Source: an uncultured bacterium
Lineage (GTDB): Bacteria; Actinomycetota; UBA4738; HRBIN12
NCBI GenBank assembly: GCA_937881155.1
Contig: CALGFI010000037.1
Location: 1-30,579, forward strand
Direction: 5' to 3'
DNA length: 30,579 nt
Each line of letters begins with the position of its first letter. Within the stretch, counting starts at the first letter, position 1. The translations under genes were made by a program, and so were the position numbers. Below the pieces are notes generated by a model, which worked only from the letters and a program-made list of their open reading frames with translations, was not told the origin of the DNA and searched no databases. Shown piece after piece: positions 8,498-15,945 of the stretch.

Positions 8498-8522
8498 CCT
8501 CCGGCGCCCCGGCGCCGGGAGG
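8498..8522 (-). promoter_or_regulatory. Strong hairpin in the likely csp 5' leader
   Basis: An 8-bp stem (CCGGCGCC / GGCGCCGG) with a 2-nt loop, extended by 3 bp past a one-base bulge, lies about 55 nt upstream of the cold-shock start codon. If the csp transcript starts upstream of it, this would be a leader structure; no convincing csp promoter box was found. The rest of the 306-nt gap 8446-8751 contains the kamA-like promoter and ribosome-binding site and no gene. Confidence 0.35.
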
Positions 8523-8679
8523 GAACTGCTCGCGTTGCCGAACAACCGTGCGGTGCCCTCGACAGCCGACGATATCACCATGCCTAGGCGCGCCGCCTCG
8601 CGAGTCGGGCACGCACTTGCCGCCCCAAACTCCCGAATGATGTTCGGAGATCCGGCTGTTCGACTGAACGAACCGCGGG

Positions 8680-8698
8680 TACGATGTCCCGGTACCCT
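8680..8698 (+). promoter_or_regulatory. Two candidate -10 boxes for the radical SAM gene
   Basis: TACGAT (8680-8685) and TACCCT (8693-8698) both fit the -10 pattern seen elsewhere in the window. A loose -35 TTCGAC lies at 8659-8664. A 12-bp palindrome ATCGGCGCCGAT (8727-8738) lies in the leader just before the ribosome-binding site. Confidence 0.45.
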
Positions 8699-8751
8699 GA
8701 TCCTTCCGGCGCCCCGGCGACCCGGAATCGGCGCCGATGAGGGAACGAGCG

Positions 8752-10164
8752 ATGGAGACAACACCCCAGGACAGGACCCGTCCGCGCCACGAAGCCGGGC
8801 ACGCCCACGCGGCGGAGCAGCCGTTCACCTATCCGCTCACGCGCCAGTACGCCGAGCCTGACTGGACCAGGATCCCCGGCTACCGCGAGGTCACGAAACA
8901 GGAGTGGGAGTCCGCGCAGTGGCAGCGCGCCCACACCGTGAAGAACCTGAACGAGCTCAAGCGGGCGCTCGGCGAGCTCCTCGACGACGAGCTCTACGCC
9001 GACATCGAGCGCGACCAGCGTGAGCGCGCCACGATGTCGATGCTCCTCCCTCCGCAGATGCTGAACACGATGGACTTCGCCGATCTCCGCGCCGATCCGG
9101 TCCGCCGGTACATGGCACCCGCGTTCAGCGATCGCGCGACCGAGTTTCCCTCACACCCGATGGCCTCACGCGACTCCTTGCACGAGGCCGACATGTGGGC
9201 CGTCGAGGGACTCACCCATCGCTACCCGACCAAGGTTCTCGCGGAGCTGATCCCGACCTGTCCGCAGTATTGCGGTCACTGCACGCGGATGGACCTCGTG
9301 GGCAACGACACCGAGCAATTCCTCAAGTACAAGTTCGAGGCGAAGCAGAACGAGCGCTGGGACGCGATGCTCGATTACCTGCGGCGCACGCCGAGCGTTC
9401 GCGACGTCGTTGTCTCCGGCGGCGACATGGCGAACGTCCCCATCAAACGGTTGCAGGAATGGCTCTTCCAGCTGCTCGACATCGAGAACGTTCGAGACGT
9501 TCGCATCGCCACGAAGGGCTTGATGGGCATCCCGCAGCACTTCCTCCAGGACGACGTGCTCGCCGGCTACGAGGCGATCGCCGAACGAGCGCACCAGCGC
9601 GGCGTCGAGGTGGCGATCCACACGCACGTGAACGCGGCGCAGCAGGTGACGCCGCTCGTCGGCAATGCCGTTCGGAAGCTGCTCGACATGGGCTACCGCG
9701 ACGTCCGCAACCAGGGAGTGCTGCTCCGCGGCGTGAACACGACCCCGAACCAGGTCCTCGAGCTCTGTTTCATGCTGCTCGATCACGCCAAGGTCATGCC
9801 CTACTACTTCTACATGTGCGACATGATCCCGAACAGCGAGCACTGGCGGCTTTCGGTATGGGAGGCGCAGGAGCTCCAGTTCGCGATCATGGGATACCTG
9901 CCGGGGTTCGCTACTCCTCGCTTCGTGTGCGACGTCCCGTTCGTCGGTAAGCGCTGGGTTCACATGGTGAGCGGATATGACCGCACGAAGGGGATCTCTC
10001 ACTGGCGCAAGAACTATCGGACGGGAATCGAGCACGACGACCCGGAGGCGCTCCAGCGCGAGTACGCCTATTACGACCCGATCTACACGCTCCCCGAGGA
10101 GGGTCAGGCTTACTGGCGCGAGTTTCTCGCGCGCGAACGAGGCCTCGAGCTCACCCCGGTCTGA
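8752..10164 (+). CDS. Lysine 2,3-aminomutase-like radical SAM/PLP enzyme
   Basis: 470 residues. The radical SAM cluster motif CPQYCGHC (Cys170, Cys174, Cys177) sits after AELIPT, as in the KamA family. VSGGDMANVP resembles the SAM-binding GGE-like strand, and NQGVLLRGVNTTP and PYYFYMCD follow the KamA order. Two places differ from the consensus I remember: GVND is GVNT (Thr330), and the PLP-lysine loop PGGGGK is replaced by PFVGK (Lys400). PLP binding by Lys400 is inferred by position. The enzyme probably moves an amino group by radical chemistry, but the substrate may not be lysine. Start 8752 is preferred over the in-frame ATG at 8737 because GAGGGA lies 7 nt upstream of it. Confidence 0.85.
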   Translation: METTPQDRTRPRHEAGHAHAAEQPFTYPLTRQYAEPDWTRIPGYREVTKQEWESAQWQRAHTVKNLNELKRALGELLDDELYADIERDQRERATMSMLLPPQMLNTMDFADLRADPVRRYMAPAFSDRATEFPSHPMASRDSLHEADMWAVEGLTHRYPTKVLAELIPTCPQYCGHCTRMDLVGNDTEQFLKYKFEAKQNERWDAMLDYLRRTPSVRDVVVSGGDMANVPIKRLQEWLFQLLDIENVRDVRIATKGLMGIPQHFLQDDVLAGYEAIAERAHQRGVEVAIHTHVNAAQQVTPLVGNAVRKLLDMGYRDVRNQGVLLRGVNTTPNQVLELCFMLLDHAKVMPYYFYMCDMIPNSEHWRLSVWEAQELQFAIMGYLPGFATPRFVCDVPFVGKRWVHMVSGYDRTKGISHWRKNYRTGIEHDDPEALQREYAYYDPIYTLPEEGQAYWREFLARERGLELTPV

Positions 10165-10196
10165 CCGCACAATCCTGCCACTCCACAAGGGTGAGA

Positions 10197-10202
10197 TAGG
10201 GT
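10197..10202 (+). promoter_or_regulatory. -10 box TAGGGT of the phosphoesterase lipoprotein gene
   Basis: TAGGGT lies 8 nt upstream of the GTG at 10211 and no ribosome-binding site is present at usable distance, consistent with a leaderless transcript. No -35 was recognised. Confidence 0.45.
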
Positions 10203-10210
10203 TCGCGGCC

Positions 10211-11578
10211 GTGCGCCGGATCTGGTTCCCGCTCGTACTCGCGCTGGTGTTCGCAATCCTCGCCGCGGCGTGCTCCTCAGACGACGAGCCGTTCGTGTGG
10301 GATCCGCTTCCGCCAGCCGACTACGGCACGGCGCCGGACCGCGTCGACGTCCGCGAGTTCGAGACGCTCACGCCGATCAAGCACGTCGTGTACGTGATCA
10401 AGGAGAACCGGACGTTCGACAACATGTTCGGGTTGTTCCCCGGCGCGAACGGCGTCAGCGTCGGTGTCGACCGCGGCGAGCAGCGGCCGCTCACGCGCGC
10501 TGCCGACGTACTGCCCACCGACATCAAGCACTGCTACCGGTGCGCGCTGGATGCATGGAACGAGGGCGCGATGGACGGGTTCGCCACGATCAGCGAGGCC
10601 GCGGACCAGTATGCGTACACGCAGTACCTGCCCGAGGATCTCCCCAACTACTGGCATTGGGCGACCGAATACGTCCTCGGCGACAACTTCTTCGCCAGCG
10701 CCCACGGCCCTTCGTTCCCGAACCACCTGTACACGATCGCCGCCCAGTCCGGCGGCGCGCACGAGAACCCCGGACAGAACCAGGTGCTGCTCCGCGAGCG
10801 ACACCGCAGGACCGGGCTGTTCAAGTCGTGGGGATGTGACGCGCTCGACACGGCCTACGTGAACATCGTCGACAGCGAGGGCGTCGAGAAACGCGTGCCG
10901 CCGTGCTTCGACTTCCTGACGGAGGGGGACCTGTTGTCCAACGCGGGGATCCCGTGGGCCTATTACGCGGCGACGCAGTACCAGAACGGCTACATCTGGT
11001 CGGCGTACGACGCCGTTCGCCACATCCGGGAGGACGAGAAGTACTGGGCCGAACACATCTTCCCGGTCGACCGGTTCGCCCGGCACGCGCGGGAGGGACT
11101 GCTCCCGCCGGTGACGTGGGTGACGCCGCGGTTCGAGGTATCCGAGCACCCCGAGTACAGCATGTGCCACGGCGAGAACTGGACGACGAGGATCGTGAAC
11201 GCCGTCATGGAGAGCCCGGACTGGGAGGACACCGCCATCTTCATCACCTGGGACGACTACGGCGGGTTCTACGACCACGTCCCGCCACCGCAGGTCGACG
11301 ACTTCGGGTTCGGGATCCGCGTGCCGCTGCTCATGATCTCGCCCTACGCGAAGCGCGGCTTCGTGTCGCACGAGCTCGGCGAGTTCTCGAGCGTTCTGCG
11401 GTTCATGGAGGACAACTGGGGATTGACGCAGCTCACGCACCGAGACCGCGAGGCGACGCCGCTCCTGTCGGCGTTCGACTTCGAGCAGGAGCCCCGGCCG
11501 CCCGATCCGCTCCCACTCCGCGCCGATTGTGAGGGTCTGAAGTTCCCGGATCCCCGCCGCTACGAGGGACCGGGGTGA
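10211..11578 (+). CDS. Phospholipase C-like phosphoesterase (PF04185), lipoprotein
   Basis: 455 residues. The N-terminus has Arg2-Arg3, a hydrophobic helix and a lipobox-like ILAAAC ending at Cys21, so it is probably exported and lipid-anchored. The phosphoesterase core begins with HVVYVIKENRTFDNMFG (ENRTFD at 65-70), the metal and nucleophile region of the acid phosphatase/phospholipase C superfamily. Later elements are LPNYW, SFPNHLYTIAAQ, ENWTTRIVNAVMESPDW and WDDYGGFYDHVPPP near residue 347. A HCYRC motif (Cys108, Cys111) is unusual and shared with the neighbouring paralogue. Substrate is unknown; family members cleave phosphatidylcholine or other phosphoesters. The GTG start is chosen for the signal sequence and the -10 box 8 nt upstream. 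It converges with its paralogue with a 2-nt gap. Confidence 0.9.
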   Translation: MRRIWFPLVLALVFAILAAACSSDDEPFVWDPLPPADYGTAPDRVDVREFETLTPIKHVVYVIKENRTFDNMFGLFPGANGVSVGVDRGEQRPLTRAADVLPTDIKHCYRCALDAWNEGAMDGFATISEAADQYAYTQYLPEDLPNYWHWATEYVLGDNFFASAHGPSFPNHLYTIAAQSGGAHENPGQNQVLLRERHRRTGLFKSWGCDALDTAYVNIVDSEGVEKRVPPCFDFLTEGDLLSNAGIPWAYYAATQYQNGYIWSAYDAVRHIREDEKYWAEHIFPVDRFARHAREGLLPPVTWVTPRFEVSEHPEYSMCHGENWTTRIVNAVMESPDWEDTAIFITWDDYGGFYDHVPPPQVDDFGFGIRVPLLMISPYAKRGFVSHELGEFSSVLRFMEDNWGLTQLTHRDREATPLLSAFDFEQEPRPPDPLPLRADCEGLKFPDPRRYEGPG

Positions 11579-11580
11579 GC

Positions 11581-13209
11581 TCAGTCGAACGGTGAGCCGA
11601 TCGTCCGAAGGTACGGCCAACCCGCGCGGAAGTGTGCGGACGACGTTCCGTATGGGCATTCATCCCGGAGCGGGAGCACCAGCTTCTTGAACCTCGGATT
11701 CCCAAAGTCGAAGGCGCCGAGCAACGGATCCGCCTGCCCATCGCGCGCCGTCATCGGTTCGAGGCCGAACAGCTGCTCGATGAACGCCAGCACCGAGCTG
11801 AACTCGTAGGTCGTCTTGTCGACGTACCCGCCGTCGCGGCTTTCGCCGGACCGTGTGTACGGGCTGATGATGAGCGCCGGCGTGCGCGGGCCGAGACCCA
11901 TGATGTCCGTCTGCGGCGGAGGCACGGGGTCGTAGAACCCGCCGAAGTCGTCCCACACGATCACGATGGCCGTCGACTCCCAGTACTCGCTGTTCATGAT
12001 CGTGTTGACCTGGTGCACGGTCCAGTTCTCGCCGGCGCACACCGACTTCCCGCCTCCGGGATGCTCGTTGTAGGACTCGGACGGGACGATCCAGGAGACC
12101 TGCGGCATCTCGCCGGCGCGGACGTCCCGAACGAAGTTCTCGGGCGGCTGGACCTTCCTCCACATGGGGCCGCGTCGGACGTGGCGGATCATTTGTAGGG
12201 CATTCATCCATGAGTTCTCGTTCGCGTAGTACTTCCAGCTGATGCCGGCCCCCTCCAGCTGGTCGGGAAGCACCTCGATGTCGAAGCACAGACGGATGCT
12301 TCCCCAGTACTCGGCGAGGTCGTACGTGTTCGATCCGTTCGACGTGATGTCTCGTTCGAGCTCGAGGATCCGCTCCTCGTTCGCGCGCGCGGCCGGAGGG
12401 TTGAACCGTGTCGCGTACTCCGTGGTGTCGTCACAGTAGTTGCCCTCGTGATCCGTCGTCGACTTGTTGTCGACGATGTAGTTCGCCTGCGCCGCAACCG
12501 TGTACAGGTGTTCCGGCAGCGTCGGCCCGTACATCGACGTGAAGAAGTGATCGGCCAGCACGAATCGGTCGGCGTAGGCCCAGTAGTTGGGCAGTGTGTC
12601 GCGGTCGTGGTAGACGTACCCGGAGAGGTCGCGCCCGAATTCCGCCGCTCGGTCCCCCGACATCGGGATGACCCCGTTCATCCGGTTGAACCCGTTCATC
12701 TTCCCGCCGTTGATCGCAGTCAGGCCGCACCGGAAGCAATGCGTCAGGTCGTGCGGCTGCACGTCGGTCGCATGCCGGAGGCGGACGATCGGCCCATCGC
12801 TGCACCCGTCCTCGGTGCACTCGATCGTGCCGCCGAGCGTCGCACCCTCCGCGCCGGGATACGTCGCGAAGTAGTTGTTGAACGTTCGGTTCTCCTTGAC
12901 GATGAACACGACGTGCTCGATCGGCGTCTCGCCGGGCACGATCACCGTCGGCTCGGACCCGTCGCCGTTCCCGTCGGGAGGACCACTCGGCGACGGCCCG
13001 CCGTTGCCCGCGCCGTTCGGCGATGGAGCGACCGCCGACCCACCGTTCCCGTCCGGACGCCCCCAGGCCCAAACCATCACCGCCGTGAGCACGACGACGA
13101 CGACGACGAAGATCAGGAAACCGCGCCGGCGAGCGGCACGTCGTCGCTGGAAGCGGATGCGGCTTCGCGGCACGGGCACGCGGGAGCCGGGCCCGGGCGT
13201 GTAGCTCAC
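11581..13209 (-). CDS. Phospholipase C-like phosphoesterase (PF04185), membrane-anchored
   Basis: 542 residues. An Arg-rich cytoplasmic start is followed by one hydrophobic helix (about 31-48, with a run of Val), then a Gly/Pro/Asn-rich linker (51-90). The extracytoplasmic catalytic domain has HVVFIVKENRTFNNYF (ENRTF at 106-110), HCFRC (157-161), LPNYWAYADRFVLADHFF, LPEHLYTVAAQ and WDDFGGFYDPVPPP (419-). The motif order matches the neighbouring lipoprotein, so the two are paralogues, with about 90 extra residues here spread over the linker and an insert around 250-300. The lack of a cleavable signal suggests that it stays tethered to the membrane. The GTG at 13209 is leaderless by appearance (TAGGCT 6 nt upstream). 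Confidence 0.9.
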   Translation of the reverse strand: MSYTPGPGSRVPVPRSRIRFQRRRAARRRGFLIFVVVVVVLTAVMVWAWGRPDGNGGSAVAPSPNGAGNGGPSPSGPPDGNGDGSEPTVIVPGETPIEHVVFIVKENRTFNNYFATYPGAEGATLGGTIECTEDGCSDGPIVRLRHATDVQPHDLTHCFRCGLTAINGGKMNGFNRMNGVIPMSGDRAAEFGRDLSGYVYHDRDTLPNYWAYADRFVLADHFFTSMYGPTLPEHLYTVAAQANYIVDNKSTTDHEGNYCDDTTEYATRFNPPAARANEERILELERDITSNGSNTYDLAEYWGSIRLCFDIEVLPDQLEGAGISWKYYANENSWMNALQMIRHVRRGPMWRKVQPPENFVRDVRAGEMPQVSWIVPSESYNEHPGGGKSVCAGENWTVHQVNTIMNSEYWESTAIVIVWDDFGGFYDPVPPPQTDIMGLGPRTPALIISPYTRSGESRDGGYVDKTTYEFSSVLAFIEQLFGLEPMTARDGQADPLLGAFDFGNPRFKKLVLPLRDECPYGTSSAHFRAGWPYLRTIGSPFD

Positions 13210-13215
13210 GTCGAG

Positions 13216-13221
13216 AGCCTA
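13216..13221 (-). promoter_or_regulatory. -10 box TAGGCT of the membrane-anchored phosphoesterase
   Basis: On the minus strand TAGGCT is followed by 6 nt and then the GTG start, the exact geometry of a leaderless actinobacterial promoter. It lies in the 42 nt between this gene and the end of the MoaB-XdhC gene, so the phosphoesterase need not rely on read-through. Confidence 0.5.
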
Positions 13222-13251
13222 TCGTCGGGCGGCGACGGGACCGCCGCAGTA

Positions 13252-14505
13252 TCAGGAGCCGGGCGAACGCGCGTCCAACCAACCACCGTCGCGTTCGTGG
13301 CGGGCGGCGACGACCCCGGCAGCGATCGACAGTGCGATCTCATCGGGTGTCCGTCCGCCGAGATCAAGGCCGACCGGCGAACGGATCCGCCCCAGCTGCT
13401 CGTCGTCGAATCCGCGTTCACGAAGCTCCGCGACATACGGCCCAACGTGGCGGCGGCTCCCCATCACCCCGATGAACCGCGCGGGTGTACGCAGAGCATC
13501 GGAGAGCGAATCGGCGATCCCCGGCGCGTCGTGATCGGTGAAGATCACGTCGGTACGAGCGTCGAGGCGAGCCTCGGCGATCGAGGAGACCACCCGTCCG
13601 CCCGCGCGATCGTCGGCTCCGACCCGCTCCGCCCGTGGTTCGACGAGGATCGTCTCGTCGCCGAGACGAGCGGCATGACGCCGAAGCGCACGCGCGACGT
13701 CGGTTGCGGAGATCACGACGAGCCTTGACGTTCGGGGAGGCGGCTCGAAGAACACGAGCACTTCGCCGCTCTCGTGTCGGTACCGGCGCGTCTGCGGTTC
13801 ACCCGTCTTCGAGATCTCGGCCGCGTCTCGCACCGCCGCGTCGTCGAACTCCGCACAACCGAGCGTGCCGTGGACCTCGCCGCCGGGGACGATTCGCATC
13901 GAGTTGCCGACCTTGCACGGCGGCGCGCCCTCGACCTCGACGGCCCGGACGTCGACCCATGCACGTTCGTCGTCGTGCGCATCATGATCTGCGTGCCCCG
14001 TGGGGTGCTCGCCGGTTCGCCCGCCGAGCAGTTCGATCGCGTGCGGAACCACGGGGAGAACGGCCTCGAGGCCTTCGCGTACCCCCTTGGGGCTCCCCGG
14101 CAGGTTCAGGACGAGCGTCGAGCCGCGGCTCCCGGCGACGGCGCGAGAGAGCGCGGCGAGCGGCGTCTGTTCGAGTCCCGTTCGCCGCATCAGCTCGGCG
14201 AGCCCGGGCGCCTCGCGATCGATGACTGCCCGTGTCGCTTCGGGCGTCACGTCGCGGGGGCCGAACCCAGTTCCACCGGTCGTGACGACGAGGGCAGTCC
14301 GGTCTCGATCGCTCAGTTCGCGAATGGCGTCCTCGATCCGCTCGCGCTCGTCCGGCACGACGACGCGCCGGACCACGTCGAGGCCGTGCTCGGCGAGCAG
14401 GGACTGCGCGACGTCGCCGGACTCGTCGGTGCGCGTGCCGTGCGATACACCGTCGGACACCGTCACGACGGCCGCGGAGCGACGCGAGCGTTGCACGCGC
14501 CTCAT
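13252..14505 (-). CDS. MoaB/MogA-XdhC fusion, molybdenum cofactor insertion protein
   Basis: 417 residues in two parts. Residues about 10-162 are a MoaB/MogA domain (AAVVTVSDG, TTGGTGFGPRDVTPEA, LPGSPKGVREGL), which adenylates molybdopterin before metal insertion. A His/Asp-rich linker (HPTGHADHDAHDDE) follows. Residues about 185-400 are XdhC-like: a first domain with VEGAPPCKVGNSM and GTLGCAEF, then a Rossmann domain with FIGVMGSRRH and GLDLGGRTPDEIALSI. XdhC proteins bind finished cofactor and load it into xanthine-dehydrogenase-type enzymes. The fusion would join late synthesis and delivery. The start is uncertain: ATG 14505 is used; GTG 14496 with CAGGAT 7 nt upstream is possible, and a GTG at 14544 would add 13 residues. 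No xanthine dehydrogenase gene is in the window. Confidence 0.85.
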   Translation of the reverse strand: MRRVQRSRRSAAVVTVSDGVSHGTRTDESGDVAQSLLAEHGLDVVRRVVVPDERERIEDAIRELSDRDRTALVVTTGGTGFGPRDVTPEATRAVIDREAPGLAELMRRTGLEQTPLAALSRAVAGSRGSTLVLNLPGSPKGVREGLEAVLPVVPHAIELLGGRTGEHPTGHADHDAHDDERAWVDVRAVEVEGAPPCKVGNSMRIVPGGEVHGTLGCAEFDDAAVRDAAEISKTGEPQTRRYRHESGEVLVFFEPPPRTSRLVVISATDVARALRRHAARLGDETILVEPRAERVGADDRAGGRVVSSIAEARLDARTDVIFTDHDAPGIADSLSDALRTPARFIGVMGSRRHVGPYVAELRERGFDDEQLGRIRSPVGLDLGGRTPDEIALSIAAGVVAARHERDGGWLDARSPGS

Positions 14506-14563
14506 CCTGTCAGAAAGGTCGGCCCGGACCGTCGACGGCACCACATCGCGGCCTCGCGCGGAC

Positions 14564-14569
14564 TAGGTT
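14564..14569 (+). promoter_or_regulatory. Possible -10 box TAGGTT for the DUF6457 gene
   Basis: TAGGTT lies 33 nt before the ATG at 14603, leaving a short leader that contains the strong ribosome-binding site GAGGAGGGA. No -35 was recognised. Confidence 0.35.
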
Positions 14570-14602
14570 CTGGTCGATGCCGATCCGAACGAGGAGGGAC
14601 CG

Positions 14603-14872
14603 ATGGAACGGTGGATCGACGAGCTCGCCGACGCGCTCGACGCCGAACGGCTGTCGAAGGACGAGGTCGCTCGGTTGCTCGGAGTGGCGCGCGACGTCGC
14701 TCATCGCGTCGAGCGCAAGGTGACGCCCCTCGCGACGTTCGTGCTCGGAGAGGCGGTGGGCAGGAGCGTGGCGGCGGGGACGGAACGCTCCGTCGCGCTC
14801 GACCAGGTCCTCGAGACGGCGAGCTCGCTGCTGCCGACGCCGTCCGAGGCGGAGGGCTCGCCGAACGAATGA
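14603..14872 (+). CDS. DUF6457 protein, molybdopterin-associated
   Basis: 89 residues, all helical by appearance. The pattern WIDELADAL, then LLGVARDVAHRVERKVTPLATFVLGEAVG, matches my memory of DUF6457, a small domain in Actinomycetota found alone or fused to MobA-type molybdopterin guanylyltransferases. Biochemical role is unknown. The location directly upstream of moaA and divergent from the MoaB-XdhC fusion supports a link to molybdenum cofactor. The ATG is preceded by GAGGAGGGA, one of the best ribosome-binding sites in the window. The Ser/Pro/Glu-rich last 15 residues look like a flexible tail. Confidence 0.8.
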   Translation: MERWIDELADALDAERLSKDEVARLLGVARDVAHRVERKVTPLATFVLGEAVGRSVAAGTERSVALDQVLETASSLLPTPSEAEGSPNE

Positions 14873-14886
14873 GGCCCCCGCCCGGG

Positions 14887-14892
14887 TACGAT
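14887..14892 (+). promoter_or_regulatory. Possible -10 box TACGAT before moaA
   Basis: TACGAT lies 11 nt before the moaA ATG, so a transcript from it would have only a few leader bases. No strong ribosome-binding site is present, which agrees with a nearly leaderless mRNA. Confidence 0.4.
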
Positions 14893-14903
14893 GGCGAGAA
14901 CCC

Positions 14904-15929
14904 ATGAGCGTCCACCCGGCCCCGTCGGCCGCACCGTTCACCAACGAGCCGCTGCTGGATACGTTCGGCCGCGTCGCCGACGACCTACGGCTCTCGGTGA
15001 CCGACCGATGCAACTTCCGGTGCACGTACTGCATGCCGGCCGAGGGCCTGAAGTGGCTCCCGAAGGACGAGATCCTCTCGTTCGAGGAGCTGGCCCGGTT
15101 GCTGCGTCTGTTCGTCCGGCTCGGCGTCCGATCCGTCAAGGTGACCGGCGGCGAGCCGACGGTTCGCGCGGATCTTCCGTCGCTCGTGGCGATGCTTCGC
15201 GAGGCTGCGCCCGGCGTGGACATGTCGATGACGACGAACGGAGTGCTCCTCGACCGGCTGGCGCGCCCGCTGGCGGACTCGGGCCTCGACCGCGTGACGG
15301 TCTCGCTCGACTCGTTGCTCCGTCACCGGTTCGAGGAGATGACGCGGCGAGACGCGCTCGATCGCGTGCTCGCCGGGATCCGCGCGGCCGAGGACGCCGG
15401 CCTCGTGCCGATCAAGATCAACTGCGTGGTGATCGGCGGCACGAACGAGGACGAGGTCGTCGAGTTCGCTCGGTGGTCGCGCGAGCACGGGCACGCCGTT
15501 CGGTTCATCGAGTACATGCCGCTCGATGCCGAGCACGCGTGGGAGCGCGCGAAGGTCGTCCCGTCGGCGCGGATCCTCGAGGCGATCGACGCGGTGTACC
15601 CGCTCGTCGCCGATGGGCCCGATCACGAGCCCGCGACGAGCTACCGGTTCGCCGACGGCTCTGCCGGGGGGGTCGGCGTGATCGCCAGCGTCACCGAGCC
15701 GTTCTGCGACTCCTGTAACCGTCTTCGAATCACCGCCGAGGGGCAGCTGCGCGCGTGCCTGTTCGCGCTCGACGAGTCCGACCTACGAACTCCGATGCGC
15801 TCGGGCGCCGTTGACGAGGACCTCGAGGAGCTGATCCGCTCGAACGTGTGGGCGAAGTGGTCGGGGCACCGGATCAACCACCCCGACTTCGTGCAGCCCG
15901 AACGGAGCATGTCCGCGATCGGCGGCTGA
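14904..15929 (+). CDS. moaA: GTP 3',8-cyclase MoaA
   Basis: 341 residues, the first enzyme of molybdenum cofactor synthesis, which rearranges GTP by radical chemistry in the cytoplasm. The N-terminal [4Fe-4S] motif is CNFRCTYC inside RLSVTDRCNFRC; VTGGEPTVR is the SAM-binding strand. The C-terminal second cluster motif is CDSCNRLRITAEGQLRAC, and the protein ends in the essential Gly-Gly. All catalytic features are intact. It follows the DUF6457 gene by 31 nt and is probably co-expressed with it. A stem covering the stop codon may end transcription before the convergent Crp-type gene. Confidence 0.97.
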   Translation: MSVHPAPSAAPFTNEPLLDTFGRVADDLRLSVTDRCNFRCTYCMPAEGLKWLPKDEILSFEELARLLRLFVRLGVRSVKVTGGEPTVRADLPSLVAMLREAAPGVDMSMTTNGVLLDRLARPLADSGLDRVTVSLDSLLRHRFEEMTRRDALDRVLAGIRAAEDAGLVPIKINCVVIGGTNEDEVVEFARWSREHGHAVRFIEYMPLDAEHAWERAKVVPSARILEAIDAVYPLVADGPDHEPATSYRFADGSAGGVGVIASVTEPFCDSCNRLRITAEGQLRACLFALDESDLRTPMRSGAVDEDLEELIRSNVWAKWSGHRINHPDFVQPERSMSAIGG

Positions 15930-15938
15930 CAGCCGCCG
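15920..15938. terminator. Hairpin across the moaA stop codon
   Basis: An 8-bp stem (CGGCGGCT / AGCCGCCG) with a 3-nt GAC loop lies between the convergent moaA and Crp-type genes. There is no T-run, so terminator function is inferred from position. Confidence 0.45.
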
Positions 15939-15945
15939 GTCTGGT

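Noticed and set aside
8500..8719. 15-base direct repeat TCCGGCGCCCCGGCG at 8500-8514 and 8705-8719
   Set aside because: Only C, G and one T in a very GC-rich gap; likely chance. The copies have no common position relative to gene starts.
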